NCBI RefSeq assembly: GCF_964204645.1
Contig: NC_134035.1
Coordinates: 10,850,501-10,914,500 of the forward strand
DNA from: Tubulanus polymorphus
Taxonomy: Eukaryota; Nemertea; Palaeonemertea; Tubulaniformes; Tubulanidae
Length of the DNA: 64,000 bases
Direction: 5' to 3'
In this document: piece after piece, positions 11,066-22,141 of the stretch
How the letters are laid out: each line of letters begins with the position of its first letter
Position numbering within the stretch: position 1 is the stretch's first letter
Position numbers and translations under genes: made by a program
Notes under the pieces: generated by a model
Database searches by the model: none
The model's input: only the letters and a program-made list of their open reading frames with translations
Told to the model about the DNA's origin: nothing

Positions 11066-11338
11066 CATAGGCGTCGCCAGGATTTTTTTAGGGGGTTCGA
11101 ATATCGCCAATTGACGAACCTTTGACTAGGACCGAAGTCCCCTACGACGGGTTTGGGGGTTCTTTCCCTAGAAAATTTTGAAAATTAGGAGCGATTTAAA
11201 GCGTTTTCCCGCCACCTTGACTGATTACCTTGTGGAAAAAACACGAGTTTTTATATGGTAAAAAAATGAAGAAACCTAGCCAAAAAAGGGGTTTCGTTCG
11301 CACCTCCGAACCCCCCCCCCCTCCTGGCGACGCCTATG
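11066..11338. mobile_element. MITE with 17-bp perfect TIRs
   Basis: It starts cataggcgtcgccagga and ends tcctggcgacgcctatg, perfect inverted repeats of 17 bp enclosing 273 bp of non-coding DNA with internal poly(C). No transposase ORF is present, so it is a non-autonomous DNA transposon. The superfamily is not identified. Confidence 0.85.
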
Positions 11339-12497
11339 TTCTCTGCTGCCACCACACTTCAGCACCACTCCACAAAATACGTTGACCACGTGCATTAAAA
11401 TCATCAAAGAGAGGAATAGGAGGATTTATGCGATGGCCAATGCAGCTGCAGGCATTTATAATCAAAAATAACAACATATTTATCACAAATCAAACATTTA
11501 TTTGCTAAACAAACAAGCCCAATCCTGGGCTACCACACAATTTGTCAAAGAAAATACATATTAATGAAAATGTAATACAAAATTAATTATTTATTTACAA
11601 ATACTGGTAGGGATCAGCAGTATGACAGCCTCAGATTGTCATGAAGAGAGACAAATTATTATATTGAAATCTTTACATAATATACTAATACATAAGAAAC
11701 TATTTTATATATTTTGATATTACAGCAGTTATGAATTCTTGAATTTTTACATTGTCACCACGCCTACGAAATGAAGTTATTTTTCTTGTGGGGTCTCAAC
11801 AACTAAATCAGGGTGGCGTAGACATGGTCACAATGTTCAAATCCAAGAAATTTCACATAATGGAGGATTTCTCTCCTATTCAACTGAATTAAAGGAGACT
11901 TTTTAGCAATCCTTCTAACAGGTCTCATCAATTAATAAATATACATGAACTATTATAAGTTGAATTGAATTGAACTTATGACAATATGTGTGTTAACATA
12001 AATAGGCCTACATCTTTCTTTGCGCCTAATTATTCATGAGGTTGATTATTCTTACATAAATTTGCAGCATTTTTGGTTACCCTTCTCTACTACGTACGAC
12101 TACGTACGACTCTTACTCTTATTAGGCCATTTAGACCGGAGAGCATTCGAGATTAATCGTCACATTTGCACGACTGCTCTGTTGAACTGAATCATCATTC
12201 ATGAACATGTAGACCGGAAATAAATCGGAGTTACGCATGCGCAACAAAGCACCGACCTGGTTTGAAAAAAAAATCGCGTCTAGACACCGCTGGCTGATTA
12301 TGCTTCAGTTGCGCGTTCGCATACTAAGTAAGGTCAAGGTTGCTTCAAGTTTCCGCGCTGTATAGCTAGGCTAACACGGCCGAAATTGAATTGAATGGCT
12401 AATACGATGATCGTAGGCGGCCGAATATGATGTTAATTGATGATTTTAATCAATTGATCTCAATTTCGAGTTTGAATCAATTTTTTTCATGTTTAAA

Positions 12498-12498
<1 letters not shown>
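11339..12498. other. No supported gene
   Basis: AT-rich intergenic sequence. A short direct repeat (ctacgtacga twice) lies near 12090-12110. Confidence 0.4.

Positions 12499-12585
<87 letters not shown>
12499..12585. repeat. (TA)n microsatellite
   Basis: An uninterrupted TA dinucleotide run of about 86 bp. The ORF across it is an artefact. Confidence 0.98.
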
Positions 12586-12589
<4 letters not shown>

Positions 12590-13014
12590 CGCGTGATCAT
12601 TACAAGTAAGTATAAATCCTTCGTATAGGCCTAGTGTATCATTAAAGGATTCGACTGTACGGAAGTAGTGAACTTACTTGCTAGTGAAATCCGGCCGAAG
12701 TTAGAGTGAATTAACCTATGTCGCAGCTGTCGCACTGGAAATCGATGATGGTGCACATGCGCAGTGAGCCGACAATCGATTCGCCACCAGCGCTGAAGCG
12801 AATGTTGGCTAGACATATGTCGATAAACAACTAACACAAAAAGGATAGATTTTAGGTACGTAAAATGAAGGAGATATGTAAAACGATGGATTATTTACGT
12901 AATTATGGATAAAAAAATTGTCACAGTGGGAGCATTATGTTACAGGCCTGAGCTGGGTTCCATAGATGTGGAAGCAAGATAGTCCCTGAGAACATTTTGA
13001 AATTTGTCAGTTAT

Positions 13015-13208
13015 AACCATTAGGGAAGTTTCCAGTTACCAGGCGCCATTTTGAGGCGGTCCCAAAGGTCTGTATTGAGATACAATGTAGAATTTTTCGT
13101 TGAAGATAGATTTTTATCTGAGGATTTTTTTTGATACTGCATTCGTGAATATATCTTCATAGAAACGCGCGTGGCCACCTGTTGAGTTAAGTGCGCGCGA
13201 GTGGTTGA
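13015..13208 (+). mobile_element. Half of a 'gcgccatttt' TIR element
   Basis: The end ccattagggaagtttccagt leading into ccaggcgccattttgaggcgg matches the termini of the element at 29378-29851. The other end is missing: a satellite fragment starts at about 13209. Confidence 0.6.
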
Positions 13209-13546
13209 CCGTCGATTTTCTGCCAACTGATTGTACTGTACCCCAGTCATCTCTCATCACAGAATTATTGTACTCAATCCCCTCAACTACCCTTACAGAC
13301 TGATCGTTCTGTGCCCTCAGTTATCTCCCCTTATAGAATGATTGTACTCTGTTCTCAGTTGTCTCCCCTAACGGACTGATTGGTATAACCTTCAGTCATC
13401 TCCACTTCACGGACTATTCACTGAATATTTTACCCTCAGTTTTATCCTTCCTTTGCAGACTTATCGTAGCATCAGTCATAACATAACATAACATAACATA
13501 ACATAACATAACATAACATAACATAACATAACATAACATAACATAG
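13209..13546. repeat. Satellite fragment followed by an (ACATA)n array
   Basis: From 13209 to about 13475 the sequence matches the dispersed satellite of 1-400 and 2290-2390 (tgattgtactgtaccccagt, ttatcgtagcatcagt). It then passes into a pentanucleotide array (cataa/acata) at 13477-13546. Confidence 0.85.
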
Positions 13547-15150
13547 TGCCTTTTAACTATAGCGCGCACCCGATTGGGTAGATAGTATTTCGCTCTTAGC
13601 GCAAATTAGTTTCTCACTTTTCCCCGCTATAAGCGAGGCTTTGGTCGACCAGAATGACCAGCGCTGGCTAGAAATTTCTCGCTTCAGCCACCAGCGGTGA
13701 TTTTCGGTTATCAAGCGACCTCGCGATATGTGGGGGTCATGTGGAGAACGCGGAAGCTAGTCTTTTGTTTAATACACGCCGTCGTACACGCGAACGCGAA
13801 ACGTGCTCATCGAATCGAACGCTTTGCTTTGTGCAAAAATTTGAATAGCTTTTATAAAGTAAGTTATGGTCTAGCTAAGCCTAAGTCTACTATCATAACA
13901 ATTGAATTAACGTCACGAGGATGGACATCCGATGTCGAGCACGACCACGACTCCCACGAGAGGATTTCCAAAAAAAAATTCCACAGGCAGAAAATAGAAA
14001 TTTCTTGTGAATTTGCTGATTAGGCCTATTAGTAGTATATATATGAAGTGGATATTTTGCCAATGCGCCATTATTCGAGGTTAGTGCTATACATAGGCCC
14101 TATGTTGAAATGTTTGGTGGAATTTCAGCGAGCTCAGTGGTCTAGTGGGAAGATGCTGCGCTAGTAATAGGCCTATGCTGGCGCGGGTTGAAGTCTCCCT
14201 CTATTTTCTCTAACTCTGTTCTCCAAACTTTCCTTGAATTTTCCAAGTCGCGCACCTCAGTGCACATGCGCGGCGTATATATTATTGATTAAACTTCATT
14301 GCCTGGTGTTGGAAGCCCTGAAGCGACATTACAATTTACAAGTAACATTTTACAAATTATGTTTTTTTAAGCCCCGAAGCGATATAACGAGTTATGTTTT
14401 GGACGTTTTACGATTTACCTCTACATTTCAGTTAATTTTATCGCAAGAGGTAGTGGTCCAAAACAAGTGAGATACGCGCACAGTGTGAATAAACTAATAT
14501 ACTTTTTTCGAATAGCTTTGTTTATGGGATCCGCCGCTGAAATATCTCATTATAGTCAAATTGTTTTTATATTCCAATCCATTGGAACGGATTCGTTGAA
14601 AAAATTAGTAAAAAAATTTCTTCAACCTAACCTAAAAACTGGCTGATCAGAATCAAGATGGCTGATTGGCGGCTATTTTATGTCAAAATTCTTCAATTTT
14701 TTTCATAATTCCTAATGACGCTTCAAGGCTGATGTGCTTAGATTTTTAAATCTTCAGTAGGCCCTATGCTATCTGTGTGCCCATCAGTAAGATTAATACC
14801 ATAGTCACAATGAGAACTGTTAATTGTCACTATGTCAACTAACCACTTGTTAACTCTAACCAACTTTCGAGCAACTTCAGATTCGAGCAGTTGGACCCAG
14901 ATGTTTAAATCTGGGACTAGTATGAAATTAGCTAACCTGCTGTTTGTCAATAAAAGTAGGCTGTGGCAAGTGAGGAGAGGGAGATGCTCCATTTAGGCTT
15001 GAATGTAGACCTAGTACCCTAAGACTCGGATTTGCTATTTCATTTGGCCTACTAAAAGTACAACTTATTGTTACCTTCTAAACTTAACGACATGATTGAG
15101 CTACTGAAAAAATCTACTCCTTTTTATTAATTTTACCAATTTTTTTTCAG
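13547..15150. other. Intergenic DNA with a tRNA-like fragment
   Basis: At 14127-14200 an A-box-like gagctcagtggtctagtgg is followed by an imperfect B box (gcgggttgaagtctcc), probably a decayed tRNA-derived SINE. The ORFs at 13697-14023 and 14738-14992 show no motif. Earlier exons of the KDZ relic could lie here but were not recognised. Confidence 0.4.
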
Positions 15151-17093
15151 ATGGGAAAGATCAGACCGAGACTTAGGACCAGTCATTTTGGAAAGGTGTC
15201 TAGTACAAATCCCAGGAGACCAGCTTCTAAACGATCATCACCTGTCCAAAAGAACTCATTTGTGGATTATCTTCCAGATCAGATAGATAATATTGAAACT
15301 TCATCTGCCAGTTGTAGTAAATATGGATCAAACAAGGAGATACTATTGGAAAATTGGACAGCTATTATGCCTTCTCTCTTAGAGGCTGCAGTAAAGCGAC
15401 ATGAAATTGTCTCAGGCATGTGTGTGAAATGTAAAATTCAAGATGCTGCGATAATATGTGAGGAATGTGGGCCAGCAATGGACTTCTGCAGAGATTGTTG
15501 TACTGATATACACAGTGCGAAATTACTACATATGCCGAGAATTTGGCTGGTAGGTTTTGTTGTGATGGCAAATCATAGTGGCCCTAGCCTGATGACATTT
15601 TAAACCCAAAAATTTTAAAAACCTTTTTCAGGAGGAAAAATATCAATATGAAATTTACAAAATTGAGCATACTATTTGGAGTAATGGGCATCATAGAAAT
15701 TGTCAAAAAAAAGCGCAAAGAATGTAATTGCCATAGACCAGCTTGGTAAGTATCGTTTGAAATTAAGACAGGGCTTGAATGTTTTTGGTGGGGGGGGGGG
15801 CAGAGATACCCGCAATAGAGCAATTTTATAGGATATAAAGATACTACTTGCGGATAGCTTTTCCGAAATGTCTGAGGGGGAACTACCCCCTGCCCTCCGC
15901 TAAATACGGCCCTAGCTAAAAAGTTTTGGTTGTGGCCGTATTTATTGATTCACCATTTCAAGTATTGGTTAGCTCAGAGAATGTATTTTTTCAAATTCTT
16001 AATTTTAGGACGTCAACATCATATTCTGTTGGAGTATTGTGAATGTGAAAGCTTTGTTGTAACCATAATCAGAATGAACTTCTGGCCTGGTACACCAACC
16101 AATCCAACTGGTACTTTGATAGAGTCATTTGATGCCTTATTTGGTTTAGTAAGGAAAAAATCGGCTGGAATAAGTAGGCGATCTCCTAAGTATAATGACT
16201 ATTTCTTTTTGGAACAACAGAGTATAGATGCATTTCTGGATGATTATGATGACAAGAAAAATAAAGATGACAAGGAGGTAATTGATATGAAAAAACGGTA
16301 AAATTTATTTAAATATTTGGATCTATAATTCTTTTTCTATTTTAGGAATGCAGCTCATTTCAAGCTGCTGATGCTCTACGTTCAAAAAAGCGCCATTCTA
16401 AACTTGACGAAACCGGTATATTTGGTCGGTCCTGTCGTCATGAATTTCCCAAAAAATCTGTGAGCCTTCGTCAAGGGGAAAGGTACTAAAAATGGACGAA
16501 TGATTTATAAATCCAAAATTTCAAGTTTGACTCATTTTACATTTTATCATGATGTTAATATCTTCTAGAATCGGTAATGCAGTGTTTTTGATCCAGAATT
16601 TGGTTAACTCGGTGGAAACATCAATTCCTATTTGTGTTATGTATGATATAGCCTGTGTACTTATCAAATATCTAAAGGTTAGTAATATTTGATTTTTGGA
16701 TTATAATCTGGACTGTAAAAGAATGAATAATATTATATTTTAAACCATGTACTTTATAGAAAAGAGGCTCAGAAACACTTCTGAATAGGTTAACTTTTGC
16801 TGTGCCGGCAATGCATATATATGGACACAAGGCCAATTGTCAGGTAAGTGTTGTATATAAATCAGTTGAAATCAATTTGATCACAAAAAAATATATCTCT
16901 ATAGATTTGATATGTTTTTCAGGTTATGTACAGCCCACGTAGAACTGTAGGTGTAGGTCTAAGTGATGGGGAAGTAATGGAGAGATTGTGGTCTTATTTA
17001 CGACCTTTCTCTTCCATCACTAAAGAGATGACACCAGCCCATCGAATGGATGCAATTACTGATGCATTGCTTCATTTTACTGATCTTAAGTGA
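15151..17093 (+). pseudogene. KDZ (Kyakuja/Dileera/Zisupton) transposase relic
   Basis: A split gene whose exons read 15151-15549, 15632-15745, 16009-16277, 16346-16482, 16569-16677, 16760-16843 and 16923-17093, most joining in phase at GT/AG sites. Exon 1 holds a zinc-binding cysteine cluster (CVKCKIQDAAIICEECG, then CRDCC). Exon 3 has the KDZ block CECESFVVTIIRMNFWPGTP, exon 5 MYDIACVLIKYL, exon 6 AMHIYGHKANCQ and exon 7 SPRRTVGVGLSDGEVMERLW then SYLRPF, all typical of the catalytic region of KDZ transposases, which move large DNA transposons. Exon 2 has a frameshift after an A-run (about 15705-15712) and stops, and a link exon between exons 2 and 3 is unclear. The protein ends at TGA 17091, earlier than the family norm, where a zinc-finger frame starts. 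Confidence 0.8.
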
Positions 17094-17577
17094 TATTTGT
17101 AGTAAAAAATTTACTGATGCTAGTAATCTTAAAGTTCATGAAAAACGACATTCATTGAGAGGTCTTTATGCCTGTAATGTATGTGGATTACGATTCACTT
17201 CACGTGCTAATATGGTTGATCACAAAAAGCGCCATCAGTCTGAATAGGCCATAATTTCTGATAGATGTGCCCTGCCATATTGTCAGAAATTTGGTATTTA
17301 CTTTAAAGATATATTACAGCATACAAAAAAAGCCCATCAATTATCTACTTTGTGTGCTTACAACGAGGCAGTAAAAGAGAGTTTGTCCTCGAAGTTTGGA
17401 AATGTCGACCGACCTTGTAAATGTTTATATCATGATATCTGGATCTATAAATGGGTTGGTCCAACTCACAACTGCTACCTTTGTGAATGTACAATGAAAT
17501 TTAGTCGAGTATTTGATTATGGAAAAAATTTGTATGTATGGACCCGTACATGTAGTTACTGTGTTCATCGGTTTTGA
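17089..17577 (+). pseudogene. C2H2 zinc-finger ORF with one in-frame stop, 3' of the KDZ relic
   Basis: A single frame contains finger 1 (DICSKKFTDASNLKVHEKRH), finger 2 (YACNVCGLRFTSRANMVDHKKRH), a TAG at 17245-17247, then a third finger-like unit (CALPYCQKFG to LQHTKKAH) and a Cys-rich end (CKCLYHDIW, CYLCEC, CSYC) to TGA at 17577. The first cysteine of finger 1 is replaced by Ser (AGT) exactly at the junction with KDZ sequence, so finger 1 is incomplete. AATAAA follows at 17670. It may be the second gene of the transposon or the 3' end of a host zinc-finger gene into which the KDZ element was joined. Confidence 0.6.
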
Positions 17578-17669
17578 TCCGACTTTTTCATTCAATTCTA
17601 TTATGGTATATTTGATAGTGATTCGTTTGTTGTTTTACTAATGTGAATCAACTTTTGTTTTGTGAACAC

Positions 17670-17675
17670 AATAAA
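17670..17675 (+). promoter_or_regulatory. Poly(A) signal AATAAA
   Basis: AATAAA lies about 95 nt downstream of the zinc-finger stop, the expected position for transcript 3' end formation. Confidence 0.5.
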
Positions 17676-18050
17676 TGCTTATTATTTTAAAGCCATAATC
17701 TTCTATAATGTTATGGTTTCATACTGCATGTTTGGAAAGAACCTAACCTTAATACATGTACAAATTAGAAATATCCTCTTTGATTAAATAAACATCTTAA
17801 TATACATGTACAATGCAAAAGAGTTTTATTTTCTAGAAATATAACAAAACTATTACTTGAGAGTAAATACAGTACACATAGGACGGATACACTTAACTTG
17901 GATATATCGGTTGGGAATCAGATAGTACAAAGTAGGATTAAGTAAGTAAGGATTTCCCGAACTCGGAAACAACGATTCATCAGATATAACAAACTATCGG
18001 TTATAACGAACATATTTTCTTGTCCCGTGAAGTTCGCTGTAACGAGGTTT

Positions 18051-19552
18051 TGAAGAGAAGGTATCAAGCTCATTAACATCACTACCGGTATCCATACCCA
18101 CTATTGGTTTAGGCAAGTATTTCATCCCTCTATCTCAGTTGCATTTGTGTGCCAAAATCATTATGATATTCATCAGATTTTTATTTCAATCTTACAGCAC
18201 AGCATATTGGTATTAGATCAAGTTACTCATGCTTACCCGTCTCAAAATAATTGGATTAGCCGGTTTCATCATCGCAATAATATTGGTGTCGTATCATCTC
18301 GTTTCGATACGACATTACATGAATGTACCTGATAGATTCACTGATGCCGATGCAAATTCATTGAAACAGATTATGACGAACAGACCGAAATCATCATCGC
18401 ATCGTTACGGCGTCGTTAATGATTCAATATCACAAGACAACATGAAGGTACCTGTTGTTTACAAGGATATCGTTGCTATTTTATTGGAACAGTTTCGCTT
18501 TACGGATAGTAAATGCGGTCCGGTGCCAAAAATAATACACCAGACGTGGAAAACTGAAAATATCCCGATCTCATTCAAAAAATATATAACGTCTTGGGTT
18601 AAACTTCACCCCGATTGGGAATATTGGTTGTGGACCGATAGCATCGCCGACGAGTTCGTTAAACGCAGATTTCCAGCGTATTATCCGATGTACAAAAATT
18701 ATGGACAGGGAATTCACAGAGCCGACGCGATTCGGTATTTTATACTCTATACGTTCGGTGGACTGTACGCTGATTTAGATATGGAAGCCTTCCGACCATT
18801 CGATCATTTGCTGAACACCCACACGGCGATGATACCCGAAGATCATATCGTTCATAGCGTCGTTAATTGGGGTCGACCGCGACCATCGACTTTAAACGCG
18901 TTAATGACGTCAACGCCAAAACATAAATATCTACGGAAAATAATCGAATTTCTGCCCAGGGCGAATAAGGCAACAGGTAAAGGTGATGTTGTTCGTAAAA
19001 CCGGTCCATTCATGACTGATGCGGTTTTAGTTGCGTATGAGAAATCTGTGGGCAGTGAGAGTAACAGAACCGTGTCGTTATGCGATGCGGTCTATTTTGC
19101 GTCTTACAGTCGATTCATTCCTGAATTTGATCCTAACGTTATGAAAAGCATAAAAAACGGATGTAAAAACCCCGGACCCCCTTCAACACCTCGAGGTAAA
19201 ACTTGCGAAATGCTGAAACGCGATAATTACACAAATAAGCCACGCGGACCGGAAGTGATGTCGAATCACGTATTTCATCACACGTATTACGATAAACCCG
19301 AATACAAGTTAGTGTTTTCCGTTCGCGAAATCGTGAAAAAACCGTTCGACATCAAAACATTAATAGCAAATATGAAACCTGATAGAGACTTCGAGAAATT
19401 AGTTTGAATATAATTTTTAGATAGGCAAGTTTTACATGCACCGTCTCATCCCGGTTTCAAGTATAATTCATATTCTTTTGCAATATACCGGATTTTCTAC
19501 CATAAAAGAAAGAATGTTCGTCCAAAGATTTTATTGAAATCCAAGTGAACTT
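18051..19552 (+). repeat. GT32-containing duplicated unit, copy 2
   Basis: Second copy of the 4861-6331 unit. It has an 18-bp insertion in the stem region of the coding sequence and about 14 extra bases (ataaaagaaagaat) in the 3' flank. Confidence 0.9.
18229..19407 (+). CDS. GT32-family (DXD) glycosyltransferase, type II membrane protein, copy 2
   Basis: Intact 392-residue paralogue of the 5039-6199 protein. It has the same signal anchor (IGLAGFIIAIILVSYHL), the same catalytic signatures (KIIHQTWK, HPDWEYWLWTD, GGLYADLDM with DXD) and the same C-terminus. It differs by about 20 substitutions and a six-residue insertion (SIRHYM region) just after the membrane anchor. Substitutions cluster in the stem and around residues 245-275 (EFLPRANKATG versus EYLPTADKATG) and spare the catalytic core. 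The start is the ATG 31 nt after the shared acceptor (cttacag, ending 18197), so a 5' UTR intron is likely. Both copies appear functional. Substrate unknown. Confidence 0.93.
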   Translation: MLTRLKIIGLAGFIIAIILVSYHLVSIRHYMNVPDRFTDADANSLKQIMTNRPKSSSHRYGVVNDSISQDNMKVPVVYKDIVAILLEQFRFTDSKCGPVPKIIHQTWKTENIPISFKKYITSWVKLHPDWEYWLWTDSIADEFVKRRFPAYYPMYKNYGQGIHRADAIRYFILYTFGGLYADLDMEAFRPFDHLLNTHTAMIPEDHIVHSVVNWGRPRPSTLNALMTSTPKHKYLRKIIEFLPRANKATGKGDVVRKTGPFMTDAVLVAYEKSVGSESNRTVSLCDAVYFASYSRFIPEFDPNVMKSIKNGCKNPGPPSTPRGKTCEMLKRDNYTNKPRGPEVMSNHVFHHTYYDKPEYKLVFSVREIVKKPFDIKTLIANMKPDRDFEKLV

Positions 19553-19689
19553 TTGTCAGATGATGTGAAAGTAAACTTTCTACGAGAATGTCTTCATTTG
19601 TTTACATTTTCTAGACAACACGTAAAAATGATTTTATTCGAAAAAAGAAAATATCGTCCAAATTTAAAGTCATAAATCAAAAATCGTAA

Positions 19690-19925
19690 ATCCTTTTTAT
19701 GTACCATTACAACTGGAATACCCCAAGACTCAATTCTAGGTAATTTGCTGTTTTTGTTATATGAAAATGCTTGTATTAAATTTTCTAATGTGTTAAAACC
19801 TATCTCGTTTGCTGATGACACGAATGCTTTTTATAGTGATAGCAATTTAGACAGATAAGTACTTACTATAAATATTGAATTATCAAAATTGTCTGTCAGG
19901 TTTCAAACAAACAAGTTGTCATTAA
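19690..19925 (+). pseudogene. Non-LTR retrotransposon RT fragment, 5' part
   Basis: One frame reads ITTGIPQDSILGNLLFLLY, then FADDTNAFYSD: the PQ-S-LG-LLF block and the FADD catalytic box of LINE-type reverse transcriptases (Jockey/CR1-like). It ends in stops and is interrupted by a MITE at 19926. Coding homology resumes at 20590. Confidence 0.8.
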
Positions 19926-20589
19926 GGTACGCGGTAATAATGCCAGTGGTAAAAATGCCAGAGGTAAAATGCCGGAGGAAATAATGCCAGAAGGTGTATT
20001 GATTCAATGATTGTAAGAAACAAGTGTTTCAAAACTTAAAAACTATTCATCGAATTTTTTGCTTTGATGTAATGATTTACAAACAACTTACCCGTCGAAA
20101 ACCTTTTGTTTTTAATTATCATACCTATTATTATATCTAGAAATATGCTTTATCTGAACTGTGCATCCAATATGTAAACTCTGTACATTCATTTTTTAAT
20201 ATTCATTAATCTAGAAATGTGTTATATATCATGACTATGTTCGCTTTTTGATTTCGATTAGATAAGAATATGAGCAATAATTTTTCTAAAAAATATTGAG
20301 ATTTTCCAAAATCTCAAAATAAGAATATCAATGATTTCATTGAATTTCTTGCTTTGTTTTATAGACTTGTGATTCTCTTTATTTTATAAATCATTCATTT
20401 TCTAATTTGTATTATCATAGGAATATGTTATGTATATCTAAACTTCATTACGTAAAATCTAGTATAGGTTTATAGATCTAGTATAGCATTTTTACCTCCG
20501 GCATTTTTACATGTGGTGTGATTTTGGCATTTTTACTTCCGGCATTATTGCCTATGGTACTTTTACCTCTGGCATTATCACCTGGATTC
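19926..20589. mobile_element. 664-bp MITE with 9-bp target-site duplication, nested in a LINE fragment
   Basis: Ends are ggtacgcggtaataatgcca and, at the right, ggcattatcacctggattc. Reverse-complemented they share ggta/gtgataatgccaga. Each end has several copies of a unit close to ggtaaaaatgccaga in inverted orientation. TGTCATTAA flanks both sides (19917-19925 and 20590-20598). Splicing it out rejoins the RT reading. It has no ORF of its own. Confidence 0.88.
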
Positions 20590-20830
20590 TGTCATTAAAT
20601 GTTAAGAAGATATCATTTATGGTCTTCAGTAAATTCTTTAAAACTCAACTTGAGAATATCTATTGATAACAAAGAGATTGAACGAATCAATGTCACAATT
20701 TTTCTTAAAGTTCAAATTGATGGTAATCTAACCTGGGATTATCAGATAAAATCAGTCGAAAAAAGGTTTCTCGAAACATTGTGTAATAAATAGAGTCAAA
20801 TATAAGCTTAATCCATTGAGCTCATATCTA
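20590..20830 (+). pseudogene. Non-LTR retrotransposon RT fragment, 3' part
   Basis: It encodes the region after the RT palm (ISIDNKEIERINVT, then VQIDGNLTWDYQIKSVEK), typical of the I-x-R-x-x-F-LG-x-x-ID-L-W motif downstream of FADD in LINE RTs. It continues the 19690-19925 fragment across the nested MITE. Confidence 0.75.
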
Positions 20831-20869
20831 TGGTGGCTGATAAGGGCCATAGTGTAAAATTCCTGGTAT

Positions 20870-21060
20870 GTAAATGAGGGCGCCAGAACGCCAGAACGCC
20901 AAAACGAAAAAAAACGTCCAATTTTCGAAAGAACATTTCATTTTGGTGCCTCCGCCAATACGAACTTTCGTTTTGGCGCCCCGCCAAAACAACGAAAAAC
21001 GTCCAATTTTCTCTGAAAGTGCGTTTTGGCGTGCCAAAACAAAGAATATTTCGTTTTCTT
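20870..21060. repeat. Short direct and inverted repeat cluster
   Basis: 'aacgtccaattttc' occurs twice (about 20914 and 20998), and several cgccaaaac / gttttggcg motifs occur in both orientations. It is probably part of a non-autonomous element. The ORFs across it on both strands are artefacts. Confidence 0.6.
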
Positions 21061-21931
21061 TTTCTTCACTTTTTTCTTTTTGAGGGACCTGTTTTATTTA
21101 TGCTAGCTACTTCTTAGTTTCTATAACCCCCACCGAGTCTAATTTACTGTATTTTGTATTCTACATTGTGTGAAATATGCTGTAAATTACATTTGTAAAT
21201 AAAGCACTCTCATTAATTCATTCAACTGTTGTGACCGATGCTTTTTTTAATGTAGATTATAATAGTGAATAGTTACAATAGTTGTTTTGTAATTGCAATA
21301 AGATCATGTCTATTTTGCCTCGTATGCTTCTATGCAAATGACATGTTTGGTAAAATTTGAATTACAACTCTGAATACATGAATCCGCAAAGATGTAATAT
21401 AAACATATTCAGATACTTCCTCCTGGTGTGGTGAAATTTTCACTCATCTTGATGTTAGCCAGACTTCCAGGTAAAAACTATTACTAAAGATATACGAATT
21501 TCTCACGGTAAGATATCATTTGTATTTGATAAATTTGTTTGCCAAATGAATAACAATATTAACTTATATCATTATCTTAATTCATATAAGCGGATAACGA
21601 AGATCCCCGGTCTACTTTCAATAAACGAAAGATTTCGTAGGATTTTTATCGGATTTTTTTCTTTCTATTTTAGCATAGCATTGATTACTTGAATCACGAT
21701 AACCTGTATCAAGACCATTGGATTAACCTGTTTCATCCTAACTTCAATTGTTCTGGTGTTTGATAAGACAAAAACCCACTATGTTTCTTTTAATTTGTAC
21801 GTAGTGGGTTTCTACCTTATTATCCGTTCACCACGTTTGAGTGTGGTTATCGTACTTTTTGGTGTTTATTGAGAATAAATTATGAGGAACCTGCAGCAGT
21901 GCGCTGCGGTGGCCTACAAAATATTATGGCC
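21061..21931. other. No supported gene
   Basis: AT-rich sequence. I saw no ORF or family motif. Confidence 0.4.
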
Positions 21932-22141
21932 ATGTAGAGATAATCCCACAATTATAACGAAAAAGTCCGAAAATGTAACTTCGAGATAGTAGTTTATTTC
22001 AACGTTTCGACTATAACCTAATAGTCATCTTCAGGAATAATGAGATGACTATTAGGATATAGTCGAAACGTTGAAATAAACTACTATCTCGAAGTTACAT
22101 TTTCGGACTTTTTCGTTATAATTGTGGGATTCTCTCTACAT
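21932..22141. repeat. Long palindrome with 99-bp arms and a hammerhead-like core
   Basis: Arm 21932-22030 is the near-perfect reverse complement of 22043-22141, with a 12-bp centre. On the minus strand the left arm reads CTGAAGA (22034-22028), a stem-loop GACTAT...ATAGTC, then GAAACG (to about 22003). This is the CUGANGA / helix II / GAAA arrangement of hammerhead ribozyme cores often found with Penelope-like elements. The right arm has aatgagatga in place of the first box. Catalytic activity is unproven. Confidence 0.8.

Noticed and set aside
12427-12609. ORF with an (IY)n tail
   Set aside because: It is the translation of the TA microsatellite.
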